From the NCBI RefSeq assembly GCF_006715485.1, contig NZ_VFNH01000002.1, positions 1,817,537-1,881,536 on the forward strand: a stretch of 64,000 nucleotides of DNA, written 5' to 3'. The notes beneath the pieces were generated by a model, which had not been told where the DNA came from, did no database searches, and saw only the letters and a program-made list of their open reading frames with translations. The position numbers and the translations under genes are program-made. The stretch comes from Herbaspirillum sp. SJZ107 (lineage in GTDB: Bacteria > Pseudomonadota > Gammaproteobacteria > Burkholderiales > Burkholderiaceae_D). Of this stretch, positions 47,012-55,920 are shown in pieces (the stretch's first letter is position 1; the number at the start of each line of letters is the position of its first letter).

Positions 47012-47101
47012 CGTATTCTCCAATCATCGGTCATCGGGCTGGAACAGCCGGGACCTCATTCTAGTAGGGTAGGGCTGGTTTGATCGCGAACATGATTGAA
47101 C

Positions 47102-47390
47102 TGTAATCTTGCGAATGGCCGGATCGCCCGATGGCCTGGTGCGGCCGGCATGATTGTGCAGTGCCCCGCCAAACGTCGCCTCCGCCGCACATCTGTGTAA
47201 TCTTTTTCGCTGTTTTGTAAAGTTTTGCAAACAGTTCGGCATGCGCATGCGCGCTCAAGCCGGGGGAAGCCGGGCCTTACGTAAAGAAGTGTAAGCGCCG
47301 CACTGTGGTCTCCAGAAAATCCGATGAATAATCAAGGGCTTAAGTAAAAAGTTGGCCGGATAGCCATGCATGTGCGCCGCTGTTAGCATG
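47102..47390. promoter_or_regulatory. Promoter region of MFS operon with GTAA repeats and TTACGTAA palindrome
   Basis: The ~400 bases between 47012 and 47412 contain no gene. TGTAA occurs at 47102, 47196, 47216 (20 bases after the previous one) and 47290, and the palindrome TTACGTAA lies at 47277-47284, followed by GTAAGCG at 47291. TGTTAGCATG at 47381-47390 resembles an extended -10 element and is shared, with GCCGN before it, with the TonB receptor promoter (58425-58439). Confidence 0.5.
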
Positions 47391-47416
47391 CGTCATCGAT
47401 AACCAGGGAGACGTGA

Positions 47417-47500
47417 ATGCAACAGCTCGAATTCGGCTTCGCGGCCAGGTGCAAGGAGACGCGCGCCGTCGCCGTCCAGGGTGGTCCGGCATGGAAATGA
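47417..47500 (+). CDS. Possible 27-residue leader ORF before sugar MFS gene
   Basis: ATG at 47417 follows GGGAG at six bases, a better ribosome site than that of the MFS gene. It encodes 27 residues beginning MQQLEFGFAARC and stops at 47498-47500, overlapping the MFS ATG at 47497 (ATGA). The peptide shows no known motif. Translational coupling or attenuation is possible. Confidence 0.4.
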   Translation: MQQLEFGFAARCKETRAVAVQGGPAWK

Positions 47501-48834
47501 GTGCCGCATCGTCGCAAAGGCCGGTCGCGGACTCGCGCACCGACGTGGTGGTCGGCATGCTGTTCGTCGGCCTGCTGTTCTTCATCCTCGGTTTCGTCAC
47601 ATGGCTGAACGGCTCGCTGATTCCGTTCCTGAAGATCGTGTGCGGCCTGAATAATTTCCAGGCCCTGTGGGTGACCTTCGCCTTCTACATCGCCTACACG
47701 GTGATGGCGCTGCCGTCCGCCGCGGTCCTGAAGCGTACCGGCTACAAGAAGGGCATGGCCCTGGGCCTGGGCCTGATGGGGGCCGGCGCCTTGCTGTTCA
47801 TTCCCGCGGCCCAGACCACCTGGTATGGACTGTTCCTGGCTGCGCTGTTCACGCTGGCCACCGGCATGACCCTGATGCAGACTGCGATCAACCCGTACAT
47901 CGTCTGCCTCGGTCCGCGCGAGAGTGCGGCGACCCGCATCAGCGTGATGGGCCTGTTCAACAAGGGTGCCGGCGTCGTGGTGCCGCTGGTATTCTCGTCG
48001 CTGATGCTCAAGGATATCGACAGCTTTTCGCCGGCCGGCCTGGCCGCGCTGGCGCCGGCAGCGCAGGAGGCGATGCGCGCCACGCTGGCCCAGCGCCTGG
48101 TGTTTCCGTACGCCTGCATGGCGGTGCTGCTGTTTGCGATCATGGTGTTCATCCAGTTGTCGCGCCTGCGCGAGATCCCGATGGACGCCGACGAGGCCGG
48201 GAGCAGGGTGGAAGCGGGTTCCGTGCTCCAGTTCCCCCAGCTGGTGCTGGGTGCGGCCGCGCTGTTCGGCTATGTCGGCGTCGAAGTGATCGCCGGCGAC
48301 ACCATCGGCCTGTATGGCCAACAGTTGAAGGTCGCCCATTTCGGTGTGCTGACCTCGTACACGATGGTGTGCATGGTGATCGGTTACCTGGTCGGCGCGG
48401 TGGCGATTCCGCGTTTCCTGTCCCAGCAGCGCGCGCTGATGCTGTCCGCCCTGGCCGGCGTGCTGTTCACGGTCGGCGTGACGACGATGTCGGCCGAGTC
48501 GACCCGCCTGTCCGAGGTGCTGGTGGGCTGGGCCGGCGTGCCGGCGGTGCCGGACACGGTGATGTGCCTGGCGCTGCTGGGCCTGGCCAACGCCCTGGTG
48601 TGGCCGTCGATCTGGCCGCTGGCCCTCGCGGGACTGGGGCGCCATACCGCCAGCGGATCGGCGGTGCTGGTGATGGCGATCGCCGGCGGCGCATTGCTGC
48701 CGCTCCTGTATGGCCACCTGTCCGATAGCGTCACGCCGCGCGCCGCCTACTGGCTGCTGCTGCCGTGCTACGGGCTGATCTTCTGGTACGCCGCCGTCGG
48801 CCACCGCATGCGCAGCTGGGGCGCCGCTTCCTGA
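47491..48834 (+). CDS. Sugar MFS transporter, FucP/GluP/NagP-like
   Basis: About 447 residues with 12 membrane helices. FILGFVTWLNGSLIPFLK in helix 1 is the signature of the fucose/glucose/N-acetylglucosamine proton symporters, with QTAINPYIVCLGP in helix 4-5. ATGs at 47491 and 47497 are both possible starts; the longer frame from a GTG at 47413 is less likely because it adds a basic non-family extension. It heads a rightward set with the lipoprotein, binding protein and GH20 genes, so N-acetylglucosamine or a related hexosamine is the likely substrate (inference from context). Confidence 0.88.
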   Translation: MEMSAASSQRPVADSRTDVVVGMLFVGLLFFILGFVTWLNGSLIPFLKIVCGLNNFQALWVTFAFYIAYTVMALPSAAVLKRTGYKKGMALGLGLMGAGALLFIPAAQTTWYGLFLAALFTLATGMTLMQTAINPYIVCLGPRESAATRISVMGLFNKGAGVVVPLVFSSLMLKDIDSFSPAGLAALAPAAQEAMRATLAQRLVFPYACMAVLLFAIMVFIQLSRLREIPMDADEAGSRVEAGSVLQFPQLVLGAAALFGYVGVEVIAGDTIGLYGQQLKVAHFGVLTSYTMVCMVIGYLVGAVAIPRFLSQQRALMLSALAGVLFTVGVTTMSAESTRLSEVLVGWAGVPAVPDTVMCLALLGLANALVWPSIWPLALAGLGRHTASGSAVLVMAIAGGALLPLLYGHLSDSVTPRAAYWLLLPCYGLIFWYAAVGHRMRSWGAAS

Positions 48835-48863
48835 TACCGATTCACACACCAAAGGAGATGGCA

Positions 48864-50579
48864 ATGCGTCGTGCAATGAGCGTTTCGGGTAATCGAATGG
48901 CTGCCGCGGCAGGCGTCATGGCGCTGGCGCTGGCCGGCTGCGGCGGGAAGAGCGGGGACGCGGGTGCCGGCCAGGCGGTCTCGCTGGGGCAGCAGACGAG
49001 CGCCGCCGCCGCGGTGCAGAAGTCGCCCTGGCCGGTGTGGTCGGGCCTCGACTTCCCGTACAACGAGCCGCCGCTCGCGGCGCCGCCGGCGGTGGTGTTC
49101 GGCGTCTCGCAGCTGACGCAATCGGCATCCCAGACCGTGTTCAGCGGTACCCACTCGCTGCCTGCGGGCAGCGTGCAGAACTACCGGATCGGCGTATTCC
49201 TCCACAATGACGTGTTCTACTTCCAGTCGGACGCGGTGGCCAGCATCGGCGCCGACGGCAGCTTCAGCGTGACCCTGCCGCGCGCGGTCGGCAGCGCGGA
49301 CCGCGCAGTCATCATCCTCTATCCGAGCAGCTTCAACCCGCTATCAAGCAGCAACTGCAGCGCCAGTGGCAGCTACTGCAACGGCCAGACCACCTCGACC
49401 ACCAAGCTCACCCTGCCGGTCGATCCGGCCGCGCTGACCGCTTACACCGCGGCCTATTTCCCGGCCGCGGCGAGCTCCGCCAACACCCAGATCGCGGGCC
49501 TGCAAAGCCTGATGAACACGCCGTTGATCACGGGCGGGCCGTATGGCGACGGACGCCTGGTGCGCAGCTTCCGCGACATGGACTCGGCCTTTCTCTACGA
49601 CCAGGCGCTGGCGGTGATCGCCTTCAGCCAGGCCGGCAACCGCGCCGACGCCGAGGCCATTCTCAATGCCATGGCCAAGCTGCAGGGCCCGTCCGGTGCC
49701 TGGGTGTTCGCCTACATGACCGACGGCACGGATGCCAATGCGGGCGTGGACATGCGCATTGCCGGCGCCAACGCCTGGTTCGCCATGGCCTTGAACGCCT
49801 ACCAGAAGGCATTCGCCAGCACCAAGTACCTCACCATGTCGACCCGCCTGCACGATTACCTGCTGGGCGAGCTGATGCCCATCACGATCAATAACACCGC
49901 CCAGCGCGGCCTGCGCTTTGCACCGACCAACTACGTGGCCGGCCGTGCCGGCATCTATGCGCTGGAACACCAGCTCGATGCCTACGCCGCCATGCACCAG
50001 TATTACGCCCTGAACGGCGGCAGCCAGTACCTGACCGCTTCCACCGACCTGCAGCGCATGTCGGAAAGCCTGTGGAACGGCACCCGCTTCCTGGCAGGCT
50101 ACGACGCCAATACCAACTCCCTGAACAGCGGCGAACGCTATCTGGACAATTACTCGTGGTCGGTGCTGGCGCTCGGGAATACCGGCAGCAAGCGCCAGAA
50201 GTTTTCCGGTGCACTGACGGGCCTGTGCGACTACTTCAATGCCGCCGGCAAGCTCGATTACCCGTCGCGCAAGGTGAGCGGCGTGGTCGGCTTCTACGAC
50301 GTCATCTACAACAACGTGCCCTCGTCCTCGCCCTTCGTCTGGAGCGAAGGCAGCCTGGGTGCGGTGATGGCGATGCGCCAGGGCGCCCCGACCATGACCT
50401 GCGGCGGCAACCTGCCGGGCGACATCCTGGAGTCGATGAACTACATGGTCGACAAGCTCCGCGGCATGCCCTACGCCACGCAGAACACCAATCCGGACTT
50501 CACCAGCACAGGCAGTGTCGCCGGTACCGCATGGCTGTACTTCGCCAACCAGAACAAGAACCCTTACGCCCACTACTGA
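48864..50579 (+). CDS. Lipoprotein with probable (alpha/alpha)6 glycosidase-like domain
   Basis: 571 residues; AAAGGAG ribosome site. A lipobox LAGC places the lipidated Cys at residue 26. Residues ~65-180 look like a beta-sandwich (GVFLHNDVFYFQSDAVASIG). From ~190 on, helices with DSAFLYDQALAVIAFSQAGN, NAWFAMALNAYQKAF and YSWSVLALG recur at intervals, which is the pattern of six-hairpin glycosidases and polysaccharide lyases. I do not recognise a specific CAZy family. It lies 29 bases after the transporter and 10 before a sugar-binding protein, so a role in glycan binding or cleavage at the cell surface or periplasm is likely. Confidence 0.7.
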   Translation: MRRAMSVSGNRMAAAAGVMALALAGCGGKSGDAGAGQAVSLGQQTSAAAAVQKSPWPVWSGLDFPYNEPPLAAPPAVVFGVSQLTQSASQTVFSGTHSLPAGSVQNYRIGVFLHNDVFYFQSDAVASIGADGSFSVTLPRAVGSADRAVIILYPSSFNPLSSSNCSASGSYCNGQTTSTTKLTLPVDPAALTAYTAAYFPAAASSANTQIAGLQSLMNTPLITGGPYGDGRLVRSFRDMDSAFLYDQALAVIAFSQAGNRADAEAILNAMAKLQGPSGAWVFAYMTDGTDANAGVDMRIAGANAWFAMALNAYQKAFASTKYLTMSTRLHDYLLGELMPITINNTAQRGLRFAPTNYVAGRAGIYALEHQLDAYAAMHQYYALNGGSQYLTASTDLQRMSESLWNGTRFLAGYDANTNSLNSGERYLDNYSWSVLALGNTGSKRQKFSGALTGLCDYFNAAGKLDYPSRKVSGVVGFYDVIYNNVPSSSPFVWSEGSLGAVMAMRQGAPTMTCGGNLPGDILESMNYMVDKLRGMPYATQNTNPDFTSTGSVAGTAWLYFANQNKNPYAHY

Positions 50580-50589
50580 GGAACGATCG

Positions 50590-51858
50590 ATGCGCTTGCG
50601 CCGATGGCTTCGATGCGCCTTGCCGTTCGCCCTGCTTGCGGCGACGGCGGCGCACGCGGGTACGCTGACCATCGAAAGCTGGCGTGTCGACGACAAGCGC
50701 TTGTGGGAGGAGGTGCTGATCCCGGCCTTCCAGCGCAGCCATCCGGGTATCGAGGTGAAGTTCGTGCCGACCGCGCCCACCGAATACGATGGCGCCCTGG
50801 CCGGACGGCTGGCGGCCGGCACCGCGGGCGACCTGGTCGCCTGCCGGCCGTTCGACATGTCGCTGTCGCTGTACCGCAAAGGCTACCTGGACCGGCTCGA
50901 CGGCAAGCCGGGCATGCAGAATTTCTCGCCCACCGCGATGGTGGCCTGGCAAACCGATAACGGCCGCGACACCTTCTGCATGCCGCTGGCCTCGGTAATC
51001 CACGGCTTCTTCTATAACAAGAAGATCTTCCGCCGGCTGGACTTGCAGGCGCCGCGTACCGTGGCCGATTTCTTCACCGTGCTCGAGGTGCTGAAAAAAG
51101 CCGGCGTCGCCCCGCTGGCCTTCGGTACGGCGGACAAGTGGGAATCCAGCCAGATCGTGTTCACGAATATCGGACCGAACTTCTGGCGTGGCGAGGAGGG
51201 GCGCAAGGCCCTCATCGCCGGCAAGGCGCGGCTGACCGACGCGCCTTTCGTCGATGCGCTGCGCTTCGAGGCGCGCATGGGCCGCTACCTGGAGGCGAAC
51301 GCCGCCACCCAGACCTACCGCGACAGCCAGGCCCGCTTCGCAAGCGGGCAGGCCGCCATCTATCCGAGCGGTTCCTGGGACATCGCCCCGTTCAGCCGGG
51401 TGCCCAACCTGGAGCTGGGCGTGTTCGCGCCGCCGGTACGCGCGCCGGGCGGCGCCTGCTATATCTCGGACCACATGGACCTCGGCATCGGGGTGAACCG
51501 GCAGTCGAAGAACAAGGACGACGCCTACCGCTTCCTGGCCTGGGTCGGCTCGCAGGAATTCGCCGACCTTTATACCAACCGCCTGACCGGCTTTTTCACG
51601 CTGTCGAACCACCTGATCGCGGTGCGCGATCCGATCGCCAAACAGATGGCCGAATGGCGCAACAGCTGCGCCTCGACGATCCGCTTCAATGCGCAGGTGC
51701 TCAACCGCGGCCGGCCGAGCATGGAGAGCGCGCTCTGGGACATCAACGCGCGCGTTTTGAACGGCGAGATCACGCCGGAACAGGCCGCCGCCACGCTGCA
51801 GCAAGGGTTTGCCAGCTGGTACCGGCCGCAACGGAAACAAGGATGGAGAGACGATTGA
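50590..51858 (+). CDS. Periplasmic sugar-binding protein (family 1), no permease nearby
   Basis: 422 residues with a signal peptide ending AHAG (about 23). The extracellular solute-binding family 1 pattern is clear: LTIESWRVDDKRLWEEVLIPAF, VNRQSKNKDDAYRFLAWVGSQEFADLYTN (in part) and FASGQAAIYPSGSWDIAPF. Such proteins normally feed CUT1 ABC importers, yet no ABC permease or ATPase occurs within this locus. It is followed directly, with overlap, by the GH20 gene. It may serve an importer encoded elsewhere or act as a sensor co-receptor. Confidence 0.88.
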   Translation: MRLRRWLRCALPFALLAATAAHAGTLTIESWRVDDKRLWEEVLIPAFQRSHPGIEVKFVPTAPTEYDGALAGRLAAGTAGDLVACRPFDMSLSLYRKGYLDRLDGKPGMQNFSPTAMVAWQTDNGRDTFCMPLASVIHGFFYNKKIFRRLDLQAPRTVADFFTVLEVLKKAGVAPLAFGTADKWESSQIVFTNIGPNFWRGEEGRKALIAGKARLTDAPFVDALRFEARMGRYLEANAATQTYRDSQARFASGQAAIYPSGSWDIAPFSRVPNLELGVFAPPVRAPGGACYISDHMDLGIGVNRQSKNKDDAYRFLAWVGSQEFADLYTNRLTGFFTLSNHLIAVRDPIAKQMAEWRNSCASTIRFNAQVLNRGRPSMESALWDINARVLNGEITPEQAAATLQQGFASWYRPQRKQGWRDD

Positions 51859-54434
51859 CCAAGCAGACGATGATAGTTGGCTGGACCCTGGGCCTGGTTT
51901 TGGCCGCACCGCTGGCCGCACTGCAGGCGCAAGCCGCCGCGGCGCCGCAAGCCGGCACTACGGTGCCGGCGGCCGTGAGCGGCTTTGCGGGCGGCGACAA
52001 GCTGGCACTGCGCTGGGAGCTGCAGCGCACCCTGTTTTCCGCGCAGGCGCCCGGCGGCCGCACGCAGGCGCGCCTGATCCTCAGCAACAAGGACAGCCGT
52101 CCGCTCCCGGCCCGGGGCTGGGCGATCTACGTCAACTTCATGGACGGCGCCGAGACCGGCGCGCTGCCCTCCGGCCTGGTGCTGGAGCAGGCCGCGGGCA
52201 ACCTGTTCCGCCTGCGCCCCGGCCCCGGCTTTGCCGGCCTGGCCCCGGGACAGAGCCTGGACGTCGTCTACTACCACCCCAACCTGGTCGAGAAGCTGGC
52301 GCGGGCGCCGATCGGTCCCTATTTCGTGTACGACGCCGATCCCGAGCGCGGCGTGGCCATCGCTGATTTCCAGTGGCTGCCGATCACCCGGCCCGAGCAG
52401 CTCGACAAGGGCAGCAGCGGCGCCATCGCGCCGGTGACGCCGGCAGACACCTATCGGCGCAACCAGCGTGCCGACCTGCTGCCGGCCGCGCAGGTGCCGC
52501 CGGTGCTGCCGACGCCGCTGCAGCTGGAGAAGGGCAGCGGGATGCTGGCGCTGACCGGGCGGCCGCGGGTGGAGGCCGCCGGCGCCCTGTCCGCAGAGGT
52601 AAAGCTGGCCAATGCGCTGTTCCCGGCCGGCTTGCCGGAGGGCGGCCCGCGCCTGCGCCTGGCGGTCGGCAGCGTGCCGGGCCAGCGTTCGCCCGAAGCC
52701 TACAGCCTGAACATCCGCGCGGCCGGCGGCATCGACATCGTGGGCAACAGTGCGGCCGGCGTCGCCTATGGCCTGCAGACCCTGCGCGACCTGATGCCGC
52801 TGCCCGGGGCGAAGGGCGCGCAGCTGGCCCTGCCGGAAGTCAGCATCGTCGATGCGCCGCGTTTCGGCTACCGCGGCTTCCAGCTCGACGTGGTCCGCAA
52901 TTTCCACCGCAAGGAGACGGTGTTCAAGTGGCTCGACCTGATGGCGCGCCTCAAGCTGAATACCTTGCACTTCCACCTGACCGACGATGAAGGCTGGCGC
53001 CTGGAAATCGCCGGCCTGCCGGAGCTGACATCCATCGGCGCGGTGCGCGGCCACAGCGCCAAGGCGGGCGTACGCCTGCAGCCGGCCTACGGTTCCGGAC
53101 CGGATCCGAAGGACCCCGGCGGCAGCGGCTATTTCAGCCGCGCCGACTACATCGAGATCCTGCGCTATGCACAGGCGCGCCATATCGACGTGATTCCGGA
53201 AATCGAGATGCCGGGCCACGCGCGCGCGGCACTGCAGGCGATGGAAGCGCGCTACCGCCGCCTCAAGGCCGCCGGCAGCCCGGATGCCGCCAAATACCTG
53301 TTGAGCGACTTCGAAGACCGCTCGGTCTACAAGTCGCCGCAGATGTACAACGACCACGTGCTGAACCCGGGGCTGGACGCAACCTTCACCTTCATCGAAC
53401 ACGTGGTAGACCAGGTGGCGGCGATGCACCGCGACGCCGGCGTGCCCCTGCATACCATCCACATGGGCGGCGACGAACTGCCGAACGGCGCCTGGGAGCG
53501 CTCGCCGGCCAGCCTGGCGCGCATGAAGAAGGAAGGCCTGGCTAGCACCGCCGACCTGTGGGATTACTTCTACGACCGCGTCGACGGTATCCTGCGCAAG
53601 CGCGGGCTGTCCACCTCGGGCTGGGAAGAACTGGCCGCGCGCAAGACCACGCTGGCGGGGCGCAACAAGCTGATTCCGAATCCCCGTTTCACGCAGCGCG
53701 GCTTCACCGCCTGGGTCTGGAACAACACCGAAGGCGCCGAGGACTTCGCCTACCGGCTGGCGAACGGCGGCTACGACATCGTGCTGGCGCCGGTCACCAA
53801 GATGTACATGGACATGGCGTACAACGCCGATCCGCAGGAGCCGGGCGTGAACTGGGGCGGCTACATCGAGCTGGACACGGTCTACGATTTCATCCCCTTC
53901 GATTACCTGAAGGAGGCCGAGCCCGCCCTGCGGATCGGCAAGGACGGCCTGACCGAGTACGGCAAGGGCCACATCAAGGGCCTGGAAGCGACCCTGTTCA
54001 CGGAGACCGTGCGCGATCCGGCGCGGATCGATTACCTGGTGATGCCGCGCCTGGCGGCGGTCGCGGAACGGGCCTGGGCCCAGGATCCGGCCTGGGCCCG
54101 CGAAACCGACCCGGCCAGGGCGGCGGCCCTGCACCGCACTGCCTGGTCCGGGTTCGTGAACGCGCTCGGCCAGCGCGTGCTGCCGCGCCTCGACCTCGAG
54201 CAGAGCGGCCTGGCTTACCGCATCGCGCCGCCGGGTCTGCTGCTGGACGGCGACCGGGTCCTGGTCAACCACGTCCTGCCGGGCCTGGTGCTGCGCTATA
54301 CCACGGACGGCAGCGATCCGACTTCAGCCAGCAGGATCGTCGATGGTCCGATCGGCGCGCGTGGCGACATCCGCGTGGCTGCGTTCGACCGTAACGGCCG
54401 GCGTGGCCTGGTTGCCAGACTCGAGCGCCGCTGA
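51843..54434 (+). CDS. GH20 beta-N-acetylhexosaminidase (chitobiase type)
   Basis: 863 residues. A signal peptide (~1-30) is followed by a CHB_HEX-type carbohydrate-binding domain (about 45-195, with WAIYVNFMD and DFQWLPITRP), the GH20b domain (~215-335), the GH20 catalytic barrel (~337-760) and a C-terminal CHB_HEX_C domain (LRYTTDGSDP). The catalytic Asp-Glu pair is D544-E545 in HMGGDELPNGAW. It removes terminal N-acetylhexosamine from chito-oligosaccharides or glycans in the periplasm. The ATG at 51843 overlaps the binding-protein gene by 16 bases; TTG at 51855 (TTGA overlap) is an alternative. Confidence 0.94.
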   Translation: MERRLTKQTMIVGWTLGLVLAAPLAALQAQAAAAPQAGTTVPAAVSGFAGGDKLALRWELQRTLFSAQAPGGRTQARLILSNKDSRPLPARGWAIYVNFMDGAETGALPSGLVLEQAAGNLFRLRPGPGFAGLAPGQSLDVVYYHPNLVEKLARAPIGPYFVYDADPERGVAIADFQWLPITRPEQLDKGSSGAIAPVTPADTYRRNQRADLLPAAQVPPVLPTPLQLEKGSGMLALTGRPRVEAAGALSAEVKLANALFPAGLPEGGPRLRLAVGSVPGQRSPEAYSLNIRAAGGIDIVGNSAAGVAYGLQTLRDLMPLPGAKGAQLALPEVSIVDAPRFGYRGFQLDVVRNFHRKETVFKWLDLMARLKLNTLHFHLTDDEGWRLEIAGLPELTSIGAVRGHSAKAGVRLQPAYGSGPDPKDPGGSGYFSRADYIEILRYAQARHIDVIPEIEMPGHARAALQAMEARYRRLKAAGSPDAAKYLLSDFEDRSVYKSPQMYNDHVLNPGLDATFTFIEHVVDQVAAMHRDAGVPLHTIHMGGDELPNGAWERSPASLARMKKEGLASTADLWDYFYDRVDGILRKRGLSTSGWEELAARKTTLAGRNKLIPNPRFTQRGFTAWVWNNTEGAEDFAYRLANGGYDIVLAPVTKMYMDMAYNADPQEPGVNWGGYIELDTVYDFIPFDYLKEAEPALRIGKDGLTEYGKGHIKGLEATLFTETVRDPARIDYLVMPRLAAVAERAWAQDPAWARETDPARAAALHRTAWSGFVNALGQRVLPRLDLEQSGLAYRIAPPGLLLDGDRVLVNHVLPGLVLRYTTDGSDPTSASRIVDGPIGARGDIRVAAFDRNGRRGLVARLERR

Positions 54435-54441
54435 TCCGCGC

Positions 54442-54486
54442 GTAAAGTGTTGTTTTTACATGCATTACGCATGTGTTCGCTATAAT
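54442..54486 (+). promoter_or_regulatory. Promoter and operator-like repeats of binding lipoprotein-regulator-kinase operon
   Basis: A perfect -10 TATAAT lies at 54481-54486. Upstream are ACATGC (54458-54463) and GCATGT (54469-54474), a perfect inverted repeat around ATTAC, and a GTAAA (54442-54446) / TTTAC (54455-54459) pair. TTTACA at 54455-54460 could be a -35 element at a long 20-base spacing. The overlap suggests regulated transcription. Confidence 0.55.
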
Positions 54487-54519
54487 CAATGTTTTCTGCG
54501 AGAAAACGCGAGAAAGCAA

Positions 54520-55920
54520 GTGATTAGGCCGTTCGTCAACGTCGTACGCGTCAGTGCCGATTGCCTGGGCAATCGCCGGCGCCGGGGCGCAGCGCGGCTG
54601 CGGCGTGCCCTGGTGTGCGGCCTGGTGGCGGCCTGCCAGACGGCGGCCGCCACGCCGCCGGCGCCGCCGGTGCCGCTCTCACCGGAAGCGGCGCCGGCCA
54701 ATCTGCAGGTGCTGCACTGGTGGACCTCGGCCAGCGAGCGCAAGGCTGCCGACCTGCTGGCGGCGCGCCTGGCGGAGGAACGCATACAGTGGCAGGACGC
54801 CGCCATCCCCGGCGGCGCCGGCATCGGCGCCGGCAAGGTGCTGAAGGGCAGGGTGCTGGCCGGCGATGCCCCCGAAGTCACCCAGATGATCGGCCCATCG
54901 ATCGCGGAGTGGGCCGACCTCGGCCTGCTGCTGGAGCTGGACAATGTGGCCGCCGCGGGCAACTGGAACCGCTTTTTGTTCCCTTCCATCGAAGCGCTGA
55001 TCGTCCATCGCAAGCATGTGATGGCGGTGCCGCTCGGCATCCACCGGGTCAACACCCTCTATTACAACCGTGCGCTGTTCGCGCGCCTGAAACTCGCGCC
55101 GCCGCAGAACTGGGCCGAGTTCGAAGCCGTGGCAAACCGTCTGCGCCAGGCCGGGATCCTGCCGCTGGCGCAGAGCAGCGAAGCCTGGCAGGTGGCGGCG
55201 CTGTTCGAGAACCTGGTCCTGGCCGAGAGCGGCCCGGCCTTCTACCGTGAACTCTTCGTCCAGCTCAGCTCCGCGGCGGCCGCCGACCACCGTACCGGCG
55301 AGGCCTTGCGGCGCCTGCGCACCGCCAAGGGCTGGCTGCATGGCCGGCTCGAGGAGCGTTCCTGGCCCGAAGTCGTCGCCGCCTTCGCGCAGGGCCGCGC
55401 CGGGATGATGATCATGGGCGACTGGGCCAAGTCCGAGCTGGCCGAACATGGCGCCGCGCTCGACCGCGACTACGGCTGCGCGGCGGCGCCGGGCACCGCC
55501 GCCTATCATCTGTACAGCGTCGACACACTGGCGATGTTCGCCGGCGACTACCGCCGGATGCCGGCCCAGGAAAGGATGGCGCGGCTGCTGGTGACGCCGG
55601 CGCTGCAAGCCGACTTCAATGCCCTGAAAGGCGGGGTGCCGGTGCGGCGCGACGCCGATCCGGCGCGCATGGACAGTTGCGCGCGCGCGTCCTGGACCAC
55701 CTTCGCGAAAGGCGTGGCGGTGCAGGCCCCGAGCCTGGTGCACCGCATGGCGACCGAAGAACCCAGCCGCGACGCGATCATCGCCGAGGTGCACCGCTTT
55801 TTCATGGACGACCGCGTGCCGGTGGCCGAGGCGCAGCGCCGGCTGGGCGCGCTGTTCCGACTCTTCAACCTCAAGAACCAAGGAGCGCCCGGTGCGCAAG
55901 ATACTGATCGTAGACGATGA
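54520..55920 (+). CDS. Sugar-binding-protein-like lipoprotein coupled to two-component system
   Basis: 466 residues from the GTG at 54520; no ATG lies in frame before the export signal. A basic N-terminus of ~35 residues precedes LVCGLVAAC, a lipobox with lipidated Cys near residue 41. The rest is a family 1 solute-binding fold (LQVLHWWTSASERKAADLL, GVPLGIHRVNTLYYNRALF-like strand, FAQGRAGMMIMGDWAKSEL). Its end overlaps the response-regulator gene by 29 bases, so they are translated together. No ABC permease is nearby. The arrangement suggests a ligand-binding accessory for the kinase rather than a transporter subunit. Confidence 0.82.
   Translation: MIRPFVNVVRVSADCLGNRRRRGAARLRRALVCGLVAACQTAAATPPAPPVPLSPEAAPANLQVLHWWTSASERKAADLLAARLAEERIQWQDAAIPGGAGIGAGKVLKGRVLAGDAPEVTQMIGPSIAEWADLGLLLELDNVAAAGNWNRFLFPSIEALIVHRKHVMAVPLGIHRVNTLYYNRALFARLKLAPPQNWAEFEAVANRLRQAGILPLAQSSEAWQVAALFENLVLAESGPAFYRELFVQLSSAAAADHRTGEALRRLRTAKGWLHGRLEERSWPEVVAAFAQGRAGMMIMGDWAKSELAEHGAALDRDYGCAAAPGTAAYHLYSVDTLAMFAGDYRRMPAQERMARLLVTPALQADFNALKGGVPVRRDADPARMDSCARASWTTFAKGVAVQAPSLVHRMATEEPSRDAIIAEVHRFFMDDRVPVAEAQRRLGALFRLFNLKNQGAPGAQDTDRRR

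Noticed and set aside
51570..54272. 900-codon open frame antisense to GH20
   Set aside because: GC-rich codon bias leaves the opposite frame open. The GH20 frame has full domain and catalytic motifs; the antisense product is Arg/Gln/His-rich with no known domain.
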